DNA from: Tabrizicola flagellatus
Lineage (GTDB): Bacteria > Pseudomonadota > Alphaproteobacteria > Rhodobacterales > Rhodobacteraceae
Assembly (NCBI RefSeq): GCF_008271465.1
Contig: NZ_VMDU01000011.1
Span: forward strand, 34,561 to 98,560
Reading direction: 5' to 3'
DNA: 64,000 bases
The translations under genes were made by a program, and so were the position numbers. Positions 1-8,620 of this stretch are shown piece after piece; positions within the stretch are counted from its first letter, which is position 1; every line of letters begins with the position of its first letter. The notes beneath the pieces were generated by a model. It did no database searches, had not been told where the DNA came from, and saw nothing but the letters and a program-made list of their open reading frames with translations.

Positions 1-369
1 GTCGGCCTTCGGGTTCACCCGGTCCTTGCGGCTTTCGGCGAAGAAGGGGTGCTGGTCCGAGGTGTGGCTGAGCACCTGGTCGATGATGACCTTGAGCCCA
101 AGGTCATGCGCCCGCGCGATCAGGGCGTCGAAATCGGCGAGCGTCCCGAAGACCGGGTCCACGTCGCAATAGTCGCTGACATCATAGCCCATATCCTTCA
201 TCGGGCTCTTGAAGAAGGGCGAGAGCCAGACGGCATCGACCCCAAGCGCGGCCAGATGGTCGAGCCGGCGGGTGATGCCCGGCAGGTCGCCCACGCCGTC
301 GCCGTTCGTGTCCTGGAAGGACCGGGGATAGACCTGGTAGGTCACGGCGCCACGCCACCAATCGCTCAT
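1..369 (-). CDS. aglA: Alpha-glucosidase (GH13 family), N-terminal part, cut by window edge
   Basis: Only the first 123 codons are present; the gene runs off the left edge on the minus strand. The visible protein begins MSDWWRGAVTYQVYPRSFQD and continues NGDGVGDLPGITRRLDHL, then VDAVWLSPFFKSPM and DYCDVDPVFGTLADFD. This is the classic start of the GH13 alpha-amylase barrel as found in oligo-1,6-glucosidases and alpha-glucosidases, which hydrolyse alpha-glucosidic bonds in short sugars. No signal peptide is visible, so it is probably cytoplasmic. The catalytic Asp/Glu/Asp lie beyond the window. The symbol is by analogy with rhizobial aglA; substrate cannot be judged. It is divergent from the MFS gene to the right. 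Confidence 0.9.
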   Translation of the reverse strand, partial: MSDWWRGAVTYQVYPRSFQDTNGDGVGDLPGITRRLDHLAALGVDAVWLSPFFKSPMKDMGYDVSDYCDVDPVFGTLADFDALIARAHDLGLKVIIDQVLSHTSDQHPFFAESRKDRVNPKAD

Positions 370-604
370 CCCCGCCTCCTTGCTGGACCGTTCCGGCCCT
401 TATCTCCGGCCCGGTGCGGGCAAAAGCCCAAAGCGATTTCGCCGGCACCGTCCATACGATAATCCGCAGATTTGCGGCAGCCGCGCAACGGAAAGCTGCG
501 AAGGGGATCAGTGCGCGGACGGGCGGGCTGTAACGGTGACAATATCGCCGTTGACCCCGGAAGGAGCGGGGCGCAGGGTGCCCGCCGGAACCGGAGCGCG
601 CGCC
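370..604. other. Intergenic region between divergent alpha-glucosidase and MFS genes
   Basis: This 235-base gap separates two divergently transcribed genes and must hold both promoters. A short dyad, CCGCA-N4-TGCGG at 464-477, could be an operator, but its 5-bp arms are too short to be convincing in GC-rich DNA. No small coding sequence is evident. Confidence 0.4.
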
Positions 605-1840
605 ATGCCGAAAGCCCCCCTGATCACCCCCGTCCTGATCGCCGGCTGTGCGGTCCTGATGATCTCCTTCGCGATCCGGGCGAGTTTCGGGGTGTTCCAG
701 ATCCCGATCGCCTCGGAATTCGGCTGGCTGCGGGCCGATTTCTCGCTGGCGATCGCGATCCAGAACCTGGCCTGGGGCATCGGCCAGCCCTTGTTCGGCG
801 CGCTGGCGGAGCGGTTCGGCGACCGGCGGGCGATCATCGCGGGGGCGTTGCTTTATTCCGCCGGGCTGGTGCTGTCGGCCTATGCGGTGACGCCGGGGCA
901 GCATCAGATCCTCGCGATCCTTGTCGGTTTCGGTATCGCGGGCACCGGGTTCGGGGTGATCCTGGCCATCGTCGGGCGCGCGGCCAGTGCCGAGAACCGC
1001 TCGATGGCGCTGGGGATCGCCACCGCCGCCGGCTCGGCCGGGCAGGTCTTCGGCGCGCCCACGGCGGAGTGGCTGTTGCAGAGCTACAGCTGGCAGACGG
1101 TCTTCCTGATCTTCGCCGCGGTGATCCTGGCGACGCTGGCCGCCCTGCCCTTCCTGCGCAGCCCGCAGCTGGCCAGCCGGCAGGAGCTGGAGGAAAGCAT
1201 GGGCACGGTCCTGATCCGCGCCTTCCGCGATCCGTCCTACACGCTGATCTTCCTGGGCTTTTTCTCCTGCGGCTACCAGCTGGCCTTCATCACCGCGCAT
1301 TTCCCGGCCTTCGTGACCGAGCTCTGTTCGCCGATCGATTCCGGCTCCATGCTGGCGGGGCTGGGCATCACCACGACCTCGGCGCTGGGAGCGGTGTCGA
1401 TCGCGGTGATCGGCCTGTTCAACATCGTCGGCACGTTGACGGCGGGCTGGCTGGGCAAGCGGCACACCAAGAAATACCTCTTGTTCTGGATCTATGTCGG
1501 CCGCACCATCGCCGCCGCGACCTTCATCCTTATGCCGATCACGCCGGCCTCGGTGCTGATCTTCTCGGCGGTGATGGGCGCGCTGTGGCTGGCCACGGTG
1601 CCGCTGACCAGCGGGCTTGTCGCACATATCTACGGCATCCGCTACATGGGCACGCTGTATGGCGTGGTGTTCCTCAGCCACCAGATCGGCGGTTTCCTCG
1701 GCGTCTGGCTGGGGGGCAAGATGTACGACCTGAACGGCGACTACACGCTGGTCTGGTGGATCGGCGTCGGCGTCGGGGCATTCTCGGCGCTGGTGCACCT
1801 GCCCATCAGGGAACGGCAGATGATGCCGCAGGCGGCCTGA
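605..1840 (+). CDS. MFS transporter
   Basis: A 411-residue integral membrane protein of the major facilitator superfamily, probably a proton-coupled carrier in the inner membrane. The sequence shows about 12 hydrophobic segments. The first is followed by a loop with the family motif-A pattern (GALAERFGDRRAI, about residues 70-82), and there is a charged central loop near residues 190-205. The start MPKAPLITPV gives the normal family length and places helix 1 at residues 8-25; the frame stays open upstream, but that extension is unlike transporter sequence. The substrate is unknown. Its head-to-head partner is an alpha-glucosidase, so a sugar link is possible but not shown. Confidence 0.87.
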   Translation: MPKAPLITPVLIAGCAVLMISFAIRASFGVFQIPIASEFGWLRADFSLAIAIQNLAWGIGQPLFGALAERFGDRRAIIAGALLYSAGLVLSAYAVTPGQHQILAILVGFGIAGTGFGVILAIVGRAASAENRSMALGIATAAGSAGQVFGAPTAEWLLQSYSWQTVFLIFAAVILATLAALPFLRSPQLASRQELEESMGTVLIRAFRDPSYTLIFLGFFSCGYQLAFITAHFPAFVTELCSPIDSGSMLAGLGITTTSALGAVSIAVIGLFNIVGTLTAGWLGKRHTKKYLLFWIYVGRTIAAATFILMPITPASVLIFSAVMGALWLATVPLTSGLVAHIYGIRYMGTLYGVVFLSHQIGGFLGVWLGGKMYDLNGDYTLVWWIGVGVGAFSALVHLPIRERQMMPQAA

Positions 1841-1855
1841 GGCGCGGGGCCCCCG

Positions 1856-2905
1856 TCACTCTTTCGGCAGGGGCTGGACAACGAGGATCTCCAGGTCGCG
1901 GTCGGGGGTGTAGTTCGTCTTCTCGATGACGAAGGTCGTGGGGCCGGTCTTGCGCACGCCTTCGGCGCAGAGCGAGATCACGTTCCCCGGATCGCCCTTG
2001 TCGAGTGTCAGGGTGAAGCGCCCGATGGGGCCGGCCCAGCTGTTCGCGGTGCGCAGGACGTAGGAGATGTTGTAGGCCGTGCCGGTATTGCCGAATTCCT
2101 CCGAGCCCGAGCCTTCAAGCGCCTTCACGATGGCGCGCGAGGTGCCCTCGTCGATGCAGTACTGGTCCTTGAGGTAAAGCTGCCAGTCCTCGGGCGGATG
2201 GGTCCAGTAGAACACGCCTCCGGGCGGGCGGTTGGCGTAGCTGTGGCTGATCCGGACCTCGGCCCCGGCCGGGAAGGTCTGGGTCCAGTGATAGCGGGTG
2301 ACGATGGACCATCTGCCCCAGACATCGGGGGGCTGATCCTGCGCGGGGTCGCCGGCGTAGAATTCGGCCAGTTCCAGCGCCTCGGCCTCGGCACGCCTGT
2401 CCTCGGGCAGGGCGAGAAGTGCCTGGCGCACGGCCTCGATTTCCAGTGTCAGGGGGATGCCCAGCCGTTCGAGATCGGCCGTCACGTCGCGCCCCGGATC
2501 GTCGTATTGCCGAGAGGGCGGCATCTCCTCGTCGAAGCCGTCCTCGATCACCGCGATGCGGTCGATGGCGACCTTGACCGGCTGACCGTCCACCGTCGCG
2601 GTGAAGCCGACGAGGTCGGGCGCGGAGAGATCCTCGGGCAGGTTCATCATCGACTCGTAGCCGGACCAGACCCCGACCGGCGGCAGGGGGAAGATCATCT
2701 CTCCGGTCACGTCGGCATCGGTCAGGTTGCGGAACACATAATCCACGGCGATGCGGTCGAGGCCGATGAAGAGATTTTCCTCCTCCATCGCGATGGAGTC
2801 GGTCTGGCCGAAGGTCAGGCCGGTGGCCGAAAGACCGCCGAAGCCGTCATTGGCATGGACCGGCGTGGCAAGGCACAGGGCAACGGGCAGGAGGGACAGG
2901 CGCAT
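1856..2905 (-). CDS. DUF4424 family exported protein
   Basis: A 349-residue protein beginning with a typical signal peptide (MRLSLLPVALCLATPVHA, cleavage before NDGFG), so probably periplasmic or secreted. The mature part matches my memory of the DUF4424 family: an early FGGLSATGLTFGQTDSIAM segment, the MxxENLFIG stretch, and a long beta-rich domain ending in a KTGPTTFVIEKTNYTPDRDL region. No catalytic motif is visible and the family has no known function. It is convergent with the MFS gene (16-base gap) and divergent from the second MFS gene, so it is probably monocistronic. Confidence 0.82.
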   Translation of the reverse strand: MRLSLLPVALCLATPVHANDGFGGLSATGLTFGQTDSIAMEEENLFIGLDRIAVDYVFRNLTDADVTGEMIFPLPPVGVWSGYESMMNLPEDLSAPDLVGFTATVDGQPVKVAIDRIAVIEDGFDEEMPPSRQYDDPGRDVTADLERLGIPLTLEIEAVRQALLALPEDRRAEAEALELAEFYAGDPAQDQPPDVWGRWSIVTRYHWTQTFPAGAEVRISHSYANRPPGGVFYWTHPPEDWQLYLKDQYCIDEGTSRAIVKALEGSGSEEFGNTGTAYNISYVLRTANSWAGPIGRFTLTLDKGDPGNVISLCAEGVRKTGPTTFVIEKTNYTPDRDLEILVVQPLPKE

Positions 2906-3054
2906 GGTTGGCTCCGGTGGTGATCGGAGCCATCAGAGCCCCGGTTGGAGATTCCCGCAAGACCGGGCGCAAGGCGGCGGATCGGGTGGCGAAAACCGCC
3001 TTGCGCCCGGCGCGGGCGCTTGGCAGAAGCGCCGGACGCACCGAAAGTTCCGCC

Positions 3055-4224
3055 ATGCGCATCGGCATCGCCGCCCTGATCCTCGCCTATATCCTGAGCC
3101 AGTTCTACCGCGCCTTCCTCGCGGTGCTGTCGCCGGTCCTGACGCGGGATCTGGGGGTGACGGCGGCCGAGCTGGCCTCGGCCTCGGGCTGGTGGTTCCT
3201 GGCCTTTGCGGCGATGCAGATCCCGATCGGCGCCTGGCTGGACCGGGTCGGGCCGCGGCTGACCTCGGGCCTCTTGATGGCGGTGGGGGCCGGGGGCGCG
3301 GTGCTGTTTTCCCAGGCGACGGGGGCGGGGCAGATCAAGATCGCCATGGCGCTGATCGGGGTGGGCTGCGCGCCGGTGCTGATGGCGAGCTATTTCATCT
3401 TCGCCCGCCAGTTCGCGCCCTCTGCCTTCGGCACGCTGGCGGCGCTGACGCTGGCGGTCGGGACGCTGGGCAATGTCGCCTCGTCGCTGCCGCTGTCCTG
3501 GGCGGTCGCCGCCTTCGGCTGGCGCGAAACTGTGCTGGGTCTCGCGGCAGTCACCGGCGCAGTGGCGCTGGCGATCCTGGTCCTGGTGCGCGACCCGGAG
3601 CGGCTGGCGGGCGCGCGGGACGGCTCTCTCGTCGAACTGCTGCGGATGCCTCTGCTCTGGCCCGTCCTCATCATGATGACGGTCTGCTACGCGCCGATCG
3701 CCGGGCTGCGGGGGCTGTGGATCGGGCCCTATTTCGCCGATGTCCATGGTGCGGACCAGCTGGAGATCGGGCGGATCAGCCTGTGGATGGGACTGGCCAT
3801 GGTGGTGGGCAACTTCGCCTACGGGCCGCTCGACCGCTGGTTTCCCAGCCGCAAGCTGCTCGTCCTCCTGGGCAATGCGGCGATGCTGGTCTGCCTCTTC
3901 GGCCTGTGGTGGTTCGCCGCCGCGCCGCCGATGGTGGCGGTGGTGCTGCTGGTCGCGGCGGGGTTCTTCGGGGCGAGCTTTCCCATCGTGCTGGCGCATG
4001 GCCGGGCCTTCGTGCCGGCGCATCTGACCGGGCGGGGGGTGACGCTTCTGAACCTGTTCGGCATCGCGCCGATCGGCATCGCCCAGATCGTGACCGGCCG
4101 CATCCATGCCGCGACCGAGCCTGTCACCCCGGCCGCGCCATACGCGGCGGTGTTCCTGTTCTTCGCGCTGGCCACCGCGATCGGTCTGGCCGTCTATCTG
4201 CTGTCACGCGACCGCGCCGACTGA
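3055..4224 (+). CDS. MFS transporter
   Basis: A 389-residue inner-membrane carrier of the major facilitator superfamily with about 12 hydrophobic segments. The N-terminus (MRIGIAALILAYILSQFYRA) leads straight into helix 1, and the first cytoplasmic loop reads PIGAWLDRVGPRL, the motif-A position. I chose ATG 3055 because upstream in-frame residues are Arg/Ala-rich and not membrane-like. The pattern of an FYRAFLAVLSPVL opening resembles alphaproteobacterial MFS members of unknown substrate. It is not obviously paired with its neighbours; asd follows after 91 bases. Confidence 0.87.
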   Translation: MRIGIAALILAYILSQFYRAFLAVLSPVLTRDLGVTAAELASASGWWFLAFAAMQIPIGAWLDRVGPRLTSGLLMAVGAGGAVLFSQATGAGQIKIAMALIGVGCAPVLMASYFIFARQFAPSAFGTLAALTLAVGTLGNVASSLPLSWAVAAFGWRETVLGLAAVTGAVALAILVLVRDPERLAGARDGSLVELLRMPLLWPVLIMMTVCYAPIAGLRGLWIGPYFADVHGADQLEIGRISLWMGLAMVVGNFAYGPLDRWFPSRKLLVLLGNAAMLVCLFGLWWFAAAPPMVAVVLLVAAGFFGASFPIVLAHGRAFVPAHLTGRGVTLLNLFGIAPIGIAQIVTGRIHAATEPVTPAAPYAAVFLFFALATAIGLAVYLLSRDRAD

Positions 4225-4315
4225 ACCGGGGCGGACGAATCCGCTTTTCCGTCGCGCGGCCTTGCGCTATGGCCCGCCCGTCCCCGAAGGGCGGGGGCGG
4301 ACAAGGAGAACCCCG

Positions 4316-5338
4316 ATGGGCTACAAGGTCGTCGTCGCGGGTGCCACGGGCAACGTGGGCCGCGAAATGCTGAACATCCTCGCCGAGCGCGAGTTCCCGG
4401 TTGACGAGATCGCCGCGCTGGCGTCGCGCAAATCTCTGGGCACTGAAGTCAGCTTCGGCGACAAGACTATCAAGACCAAGGATCTGGACACCTTCGACTT
4501 CACCGGCTGGGACATCGCGCTGTTCGCCGTGGGGTCCGAGGCGACCAAGGTCTATGCGCCCAAGGCGGCGGCGGCGGGCTGCGTGGTGATCGACAACTCG
4601 TCGCTCTACCGCTATGACCCCGAGATCCCGCTGATCGTGCCGGAGGTGAACGCCGATGCGATCCATGCCTACAAGAACAGGAACATCATCGCGAACCCCA
4701 ACTGCTCGACCGCGCAGATGGTGGTGGCGCTGAAGCCCCTGCATGACCGGGCCAGGATCAAGCGGGTGGTGGTGGCGACCTACCAGTCCGTTTCGGGTGC
4801 CGGGAAGGAGGGGATGGACGAGCTCTGGAACCAGACCAAGGCCATCTATAACCCGGTCGATGACGTGCCGCCGAAGAAGTTCTCGAAGCAGATCGCCTTC
4901 AACGTGATCCCGCATATCGACGTCTTCATGGACTCGGGCGAGACCAAGGAAGAGTGGAAGATGGTGGCCGAGACGAAGAAGATCCTCGACCCCAAGATCA
5001 AGGTCACCGCGACCTGCGTGCGGGTGCCGGTCTTCGTCGGCCATTCCGAGGCGATCAACATCGAGACCGAGGAGTTCCTGGATTGGCAGGAAGCCCAGGA
5101 CATCCTGCGCGAAAGCCCCGGTGTCATGCTGATCGACAAGCGGGAACCCGGCGGCTACATCACGCCGATCGAATGCGTGGGCGAATATGCGACCTACGTC
5201 AGCCGCGTGCGGCAGGACTCGACCATCGAGAACGGGCTGAACCTGTGGTGCGTCAGCGACAACCTGCGCAAGGGCGCGGCGCTGAACGCGGTGCAGATCG
5301 CCGAGCTTCTGGGCCAGAAGGTGCTGAAGAAGGGCTAA
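4316..5338 (+). CDS. asd: Aspartate-semialdehyde dehydrogenase
   Basis: A 340-residue cytoplasmic enzyme making L-aspartate 4-semialdehyde from aspartyl phosphate with NADPH, the branch point to lysine/diaminopimelate, threonine and methionine. The Rossmann motif VVVAGATGNVGREML is at residues 5-19. The catalytic Cys130 sits in NPNCST and the acid-base His243 in VGHSEA. Length is normal. The start ATG is preceded by a clear AAGGAGAA Shine-Dalgarno sequence. It works in the same pathway as dapA at 37949-38821, but the two are not linked in an operon. A short hypothetical gene follows. Confidence 0.97.
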   Translation: MGYKVVVAGATGNVGREMLNILAEREFPVDEIAALASRKSLGTEVSFGDKTIKTKDLDTFDFTGWDIALFAVGSEATKVYAPKAAAAGCVVIDNSSLYRYDPEIPLIVPEVNADAIHAYKNRNIIANPNCSTAQMVVALKPLHDRARIKRVVVATYQSVSGAGKEGMDELWNQTKAIYNPVDDVPPKKFSKQIAFNVIPHIDVFMDSGETKEEWKMVAETKKILDPKIKVTATCVRVPVFVGHSEAINIETEEFLDWQEAQDILRESPGVMLIDKREPGGYITPIECVGEYATYVSRVRQDSTIENGLNLWCVSDNLRKGAALNAVQIAELLGQKVLKKG

Positions 5339-5373
5339 GGCTTTCTTAACCCCGATGCGGGAGGGTCTCGGCC

Positions 5374-5808
5374 ATGGCCGAGACCCTCTTTCATTGCGAT
5401 GACGTGCCGTGGCGCCGGTTCGTGGCGCTGTGCCGGGAGCGGGACGAGACGCCCGGCGCAGTGTTGCGCGATCTGATACGGCTGGAGGTTCAGTGCTGCG
5501 AGCGCCGCAAAGCGAGGAGTGCCGAAGGCATCGACGAGCGGCTCCTCGTGCGCCTTCGGCTTCTCGTCGCCGAGGCCCTCGCGGGATCGGAAAGCTGGGG
5601 GCAGTTGCAAAGGCTGCTTGCCGATCGCGGGTTGAAGTTCGTGCCATCGGGCGGCGGGCTCGTCCTGACCGACCTTGCAACCGGCGCAACCCTGGCCAAG
5701 TCCAGCCAGGTCGGCCCGCCTTACATGGCGCTTGTTCGCCGCTTTGGCGCAGGCTTCCCCGGCCATCCGCAAACGGGCATTGCTGCCCAGGCCCTCGCCA
5801 GAACCTGA
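5374..5808 (+). CDS. Hypothetical protein with an in-frame palindromic repeat
   Basis: A 144-residue protein I cannot name. The N-terminal 45 residues (MAETLFHCDDVPWRRFVALC, then LRDLIRLEV) look like a ribbon-helix-helix-type segment. The C-terminal half has the pattern GGGLVLTDLATG followed by VGPPYMALVRRFG and FPGHP. I believe this tail recurs in alphaproteobacterial hypothetical proteins, but I assign no function. Between the halves, bases 5512-5570 are a copy of the dispersed palindromic element seen elsewhere in this window, read in frame as about 20 residues rich in Arg, Leu and Glu. The start ATG follows a GGGAGG site. It may be co-transcribed with asd (35-base gap). Confidence 0.72.
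   Translation: MAETLFHCDDVPWRRFVALCRERDETPGAVLRDLIRLEVQCCERRKARSAEGIDERLLVRLRLLVAEALAGSESWGQLQRLLADRGLKFVPSGGGLVLTDLATGATLAKSSQVGPPYMALVRRFGAGFPGHPQTGIAAQALART
5512..5570 (+). repeat. Palindromic element copy A, inside a coding sequence
   Basis: Two imperfectly complementary arms lie back to back: GCGAGGAGTGCCGAAGG... (5512-5539) and ...GTGCGCCTTCGGCTTCTCGT (5540-5570). The same arms, in the opposite order and separated by a spacer, make up the copies at 10876 and 48097. The element is read through in frame by the 144-residue protein. See findings. Confidence 0.75.
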
Positions 5809-5865
5809 CCCCTTGCACCTGTCCGCTGCTCGCGCTTTCCTGCACGCCCCTTCAGGAGACCCGCG

Positions 5866-6690
5866 ATGACCCCGATGCTTCCCCTCAATGACGGCCGGCA
5901 GATGCCGCAACTCGGCTTCGGCCTCTGGCAGGTCCCTGCCGCCATCACGGCCGAGACCACGGCCACGGCCCTGCGGCTGGGTTATCGGCTGGTCGATGGC
6001 GCGGCGATCTACGGCAACGAGGAAGGCCAGGGCGAGGGCATCAGGCGGTCGGGCCTGCCGCGCGACGAGGTTTTCGTCACGACGAAGGTCTGGAACAGCG
6101 AACAGGGCTTCGACAAGGCGATCCGCGCGGCCGAGGCCAGCCTGAAGCGGCTGGGGCTTACCCATGTCGATCTTCTGCTCATCCACTGGCCCTGTCCGGC
6201 GCAGGACCTCTATCTCGACACCTGGCGCGCGCTGATCCGGCTGCGCGACGAGGGCAAGGCGCTGTCCATCGGCGTTTCGAACTTCCAGGAGCCGCATCTG
6301 GAGAGGATCATCGGCGAGACCGGCGTCACCCCGGTGCTGAACCAGGTCGAGATCAACCCGCGCCTGCAGCAGCCCGCCCTGCGCGCCTTCCATGCCGCCC
6401 ACCGCATCGTCACGCAAAGCTGGACGCCGCTTGGCCAGGGCCGCAGTTTCGACGCCGCCCCGGTGCAGGCCGTCGCGCGTCGCACCGGCAAGAGTCCGGC
6501 CCAGGTGATCCTGCGCTGGCACCTCCAGATCGGCGCCTCGGTCATTCCCCGATCCACCCGCGAGGCCGGTCTGCGCGAAAACCTGGACCTCTTCGACTTC
6601 GCGCTGACCGACGCCGAGATGGCTGCCATGGCCAGCCTGGACGAAGGTGCGCGTTGCGGGCCCGATCCGGCGCGGTTCGAAATGATGTGA
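5866..6690 (+). CDS. Aldo/keto reductase (2,5-diketo-D-gluconate reductase type)
   Basis: A 274-residue NADPH-dependent carbonyl reductase with the TIM-barrel AKR fold. The catalytic tetrad is complete: Asp44 and Tyr49 (LVDGAAIYGNE), Lys74 (VTTKVWN) and His107 (LLIHWP). The C-terminal cofactor motif is IPRSTREAGLRENLDLFDF. The substrate-side sequence is closest to the DkgA/DkgB type, which reduces 2,5-diketogluconate and methylglyoxal-like aldehydes, but that assignment is by resemblance only. The start ATG has a good AGGAG site about 10 bases upstream. Probably cytoplasmic; it does not overlap its neighbours. Confidence 0.93.
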   Translation: MTPMLPLNDGRQMPQLGFGLWQVPAAITAETTATALRLGYRLVDGAAIYGNEEGQGEGIRRSGLPRDEVFVTTKVWNSEQGFDKAIRAAEASLKRLGLTHVDLLLIHWPCPAQDLYLDTWRALIRLRDEGKALSIGVSNFQEPHLERIIGETGVTPVLNQVEINPRLQQPALRAFHAAHRIVTQSWTPLGQGRSFDAAPVQAVARRTGKSPAQVILRWHLQIGASVIPRSTREAGLRENLDLFDFALTDAEMAAMASLDEGARCGPDPARFEMM

Positions 6691-6791
6691 CGCCGGCCGG
6701 CAGCCGATCCTTGGGAAGGGTTTTGCCGCCTTGCCCGCCCGGGCAGGGCCGCCCTAACCTGCGGGCGCATGTCAACCGAAAGGCCTCGTCC

Positions 6792-8423
6792 ATGCGCGCC
6801 CTGATCGTCGCCCTGCTTGTCACCACCGCCCTGCCCGCCTGTGCCGACACCATCGCGGCGACCAGCCGGATCACCGCCGTCACCGTCTATCCCGATGGCG
6901 CCCGACTGACGCGCGAGGTGATGTTCACCGCCCCCGCCGCCGGCCCCCATGAGCTTCTGGTCACCGACCTGCCGATGGACAGCGACCCCGGCCTGATCCG
7001 GCTGATGGGCTCCGGTGACCTGCAGGTCGGCGCCTTCGCGCTGCGCGCGGACCGCCTGCCCCCGCGCGAGACGCCGCTGACCGACGCCCAGCGCGCCGCG
7101 AAGGCCGACGTGGAGGCGGCCGAAGCCGAAGTGCTCGGTGCCCAGCTGGCGCTGGAGGCGATTGAGGCGAAGGTCGAGGCCGCAGAGGCGCAGGTGCGGT
7201 TCCTCGCGTCCTTTTCGGGCGCGCTGCCCGACGGGGCCACGCCCGAGACCATAAAGGCGATGGCAGGGATGATCGGCGCCGAGACGCTTGCCGCGCGGCA
7301 GGCTGCCCTAGCCGCGAAGGCAGAGCTTCCGCCCGCCGAGAAGGACCTGTCCGAGGCAGAAGAAGCGTTGGCCGCGGCACGGGCGGCCTATGACGCGCTC
7401 CCCTCGGCCGACATGGACTACGCCGCGCTGTCGGTCGCGGTGACGGCCGAGGCGCCGGGCGCCCAGGTCGTGACGATGACGCAATATGTCGGCAATGCCA
7501 GCTGGCAGCCGGTCTATGACCTGAACCTGACCCGGAAGGGTGGCGACCGGCTGACGCTGGAGCGGTCGGTCCTCGTGACGCAGGACACGGGCGAGGACTG
7601 GGACGGGGTGGCGCTGACCCTGTCCTCGTCGCGCCCCTCGGAACAGGCGGCGCCGTCGCGGCTCTGGCCCGAACTGCGCAGCATCGGGCCGGAGGTCGAA
7701 CCCGAGGCTCTGGCGCGGAAGTCGCTGGGCGGGGCGGACATGGCGATGCTGGACGCGCCGGTGGCCGAGGCCGCGCCCGCCCCGGTCACCGCCGGCATGG
7801 CGCTGGAGGGCGACACGGTCGTTTACAATTATCCCGAGCCGGTGACCGTGGCGACGGGGGCCGAGAACCTGCGGCTCGCGCTGGACAGGCTGGACTTCGC
7901 GCCGGTGGTGAAGGCGGTGGCCGTGCCCCGGCTGGACCGGACCGCCTTCGTTATGGCCAGCTTCGCCAACGGCAGTGACGAGCCCTTGTTGCCCGGCCAG
8001 GCGATGCTGTTCCGTGAGGGCGTGCTGGTCGGGCAGACCTGGCTGGACGTGATCGCGCCGGGGGTCGAGACGGACGTGGGCTTCGGGGCGCTCGAGACGC
8101 TGCGGGTCAAGCGCGAGATGCCGAAGCGCGCCGGGGGCGAGACCGGGATCTTCGTCAGCGCCAACCGGCAGAGCGAAAGCGCGGTGATCACTGTCGAGAA
8201 CACCGGGCCCGAGGCATGGCCGGTGCGGATCCTGGACCAGGTGCCCTACAGCGAACAGGATGACCTGGAGATCGCCTTCGCGGCCAGCCCGAAACCTTCG
8301 GAAACCGATGTTGACGGCCAGCGCGGCATCCTGGCCTGGGAGTTCGATCTGCCTGCCAAGGGCAAGCAGACGATCACCCTGGAACAGACCCTGACCTGGC
8401 CGGAAGGCATGGTCCTGCGCTGA
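6792..8423 (+). CDS. MuiA-like protein (DUF4140/DUF4139)
   Basis: A 543-residue protein with a signal peptide (MRALIVALLVTTALPACADT), so exported. The N-terminal part (ITAVTVYPDGARLTREV) is the DUF4140 beta domain. Residues of about 95-215 are Ala/Glu-rich and likely coiled coil. The C-terminal half is DUF4139, with the recognisable QYVGNASWQPVYDLNL and VTQDTGEDWDGVALTLSSSR stretches. The family is named from a Streptomyces mucoidy inhibitor; no biochemical role is established. It is followed by a GC hairpin at 8449-8473 and seems to stand alone. Confidence 0.88.
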   Translation: MRALIVALLVTTALPACADTIAATSRITAVTVYPDGARLTREVMFTAPAAGPHELLVTDLPMDSDPGLIRLMGSGDLQVGAFALRADRLPPRETPLTDAQRAAKADVEAAEAEVLGAQLALEAIEAKVEAAEAQVRFLASFSGALPDGATPETIKAMAGMIGAETLAARQAALAAKAELPPAEKDLSEAEEALAAARAAYDALPSADMDYAALSVAVTAEAPGAQVVTMTQYVGNASWQPVYDLNLTRKGGDRLTLERSVLVTQDTGEDWDGVALTLSSSRPSEQAAPSRLWPELRSIGPEVEPEALARKSLGGADMAMLDAPVAEAAPAPVTAGMALEGDTVVYNYPEPVTVATGAENLRLALDRLDFAPVVKAVAVPRLDRTAFVMASFANGSDEPLLPGQAMLFREGVLVGQTWLDVIAPGVETDVGFGALETLRVKREMPKRAGGETGIFVSANRQSESAVITVENTGPEAWPVRILDQVPYSEQDDLEIAFAASPKPSETDVDGQRGILAWEFDLPAKGKQTITLEQTLTWPEGMVLR

Positions 8424-8448
8424 TCGCTCTGCCCCGCACGGGCGCCGC

Positions 8449-8473
8449 GGGCCGGGTCGGCAAGGCCCGGCCC
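8449..8473 (+). terminator. Hairpin downstream of the muiA-like gene
   Basis: GGGCCGGG pairs perfectly with CCCGGCCC around a 9-base loop, 26 bases after the stop codon. There is no T-tract, so it is only a terminator-like structure. Confidence 0.5.
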
Positions 8474-8535
8474 TTGCCGCTGCGTCACCCGCGCGCCGCG
8501 TCCGCGCCGATCTGACTTCACGTCAGGCGCGATTC

Positions 8536-8565
8536 TGACGTGACGTCACAGTGACGTTAACGTCA
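8536..8565. promoter_or_regulatory. Probable MerR/LiuR-type operator
   Basis: A perfect 14-bp palindrome TGACGTTAACGTCA lies at 8552-8565, immediately preceded by a related TGACGTGACGTCA at 8536-8548. The spacing and ACGT core resemble LiuR-type MerR operators. The site lies 56 bases before the merR start, which suggests autoregulation and control of the beta-oxidation genes downstream. Confidence 0.65.
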
Positions 8566-8620
8566 ACTGCTCTGGTAATCCTGTCTGCGGGTTCGCATCT
8601 GCGCCGGCAGTGATGCCTTT

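Noticed and set aside
464..477. CCGCA-N4-TGCGG dyad as an operator for the alpha-glucosidase gene
   Set aside because: Five-bp arms are expected by chance in GC-rich DNA and no second copy was found.
182..1798. Long open frame antisense to the MFS gene
   Set aside because: The translation is dominated by Arg, Asp, Gln and Gly without any fold-like pattern, as expected from the opposite strand of GC-rich coding DNA.
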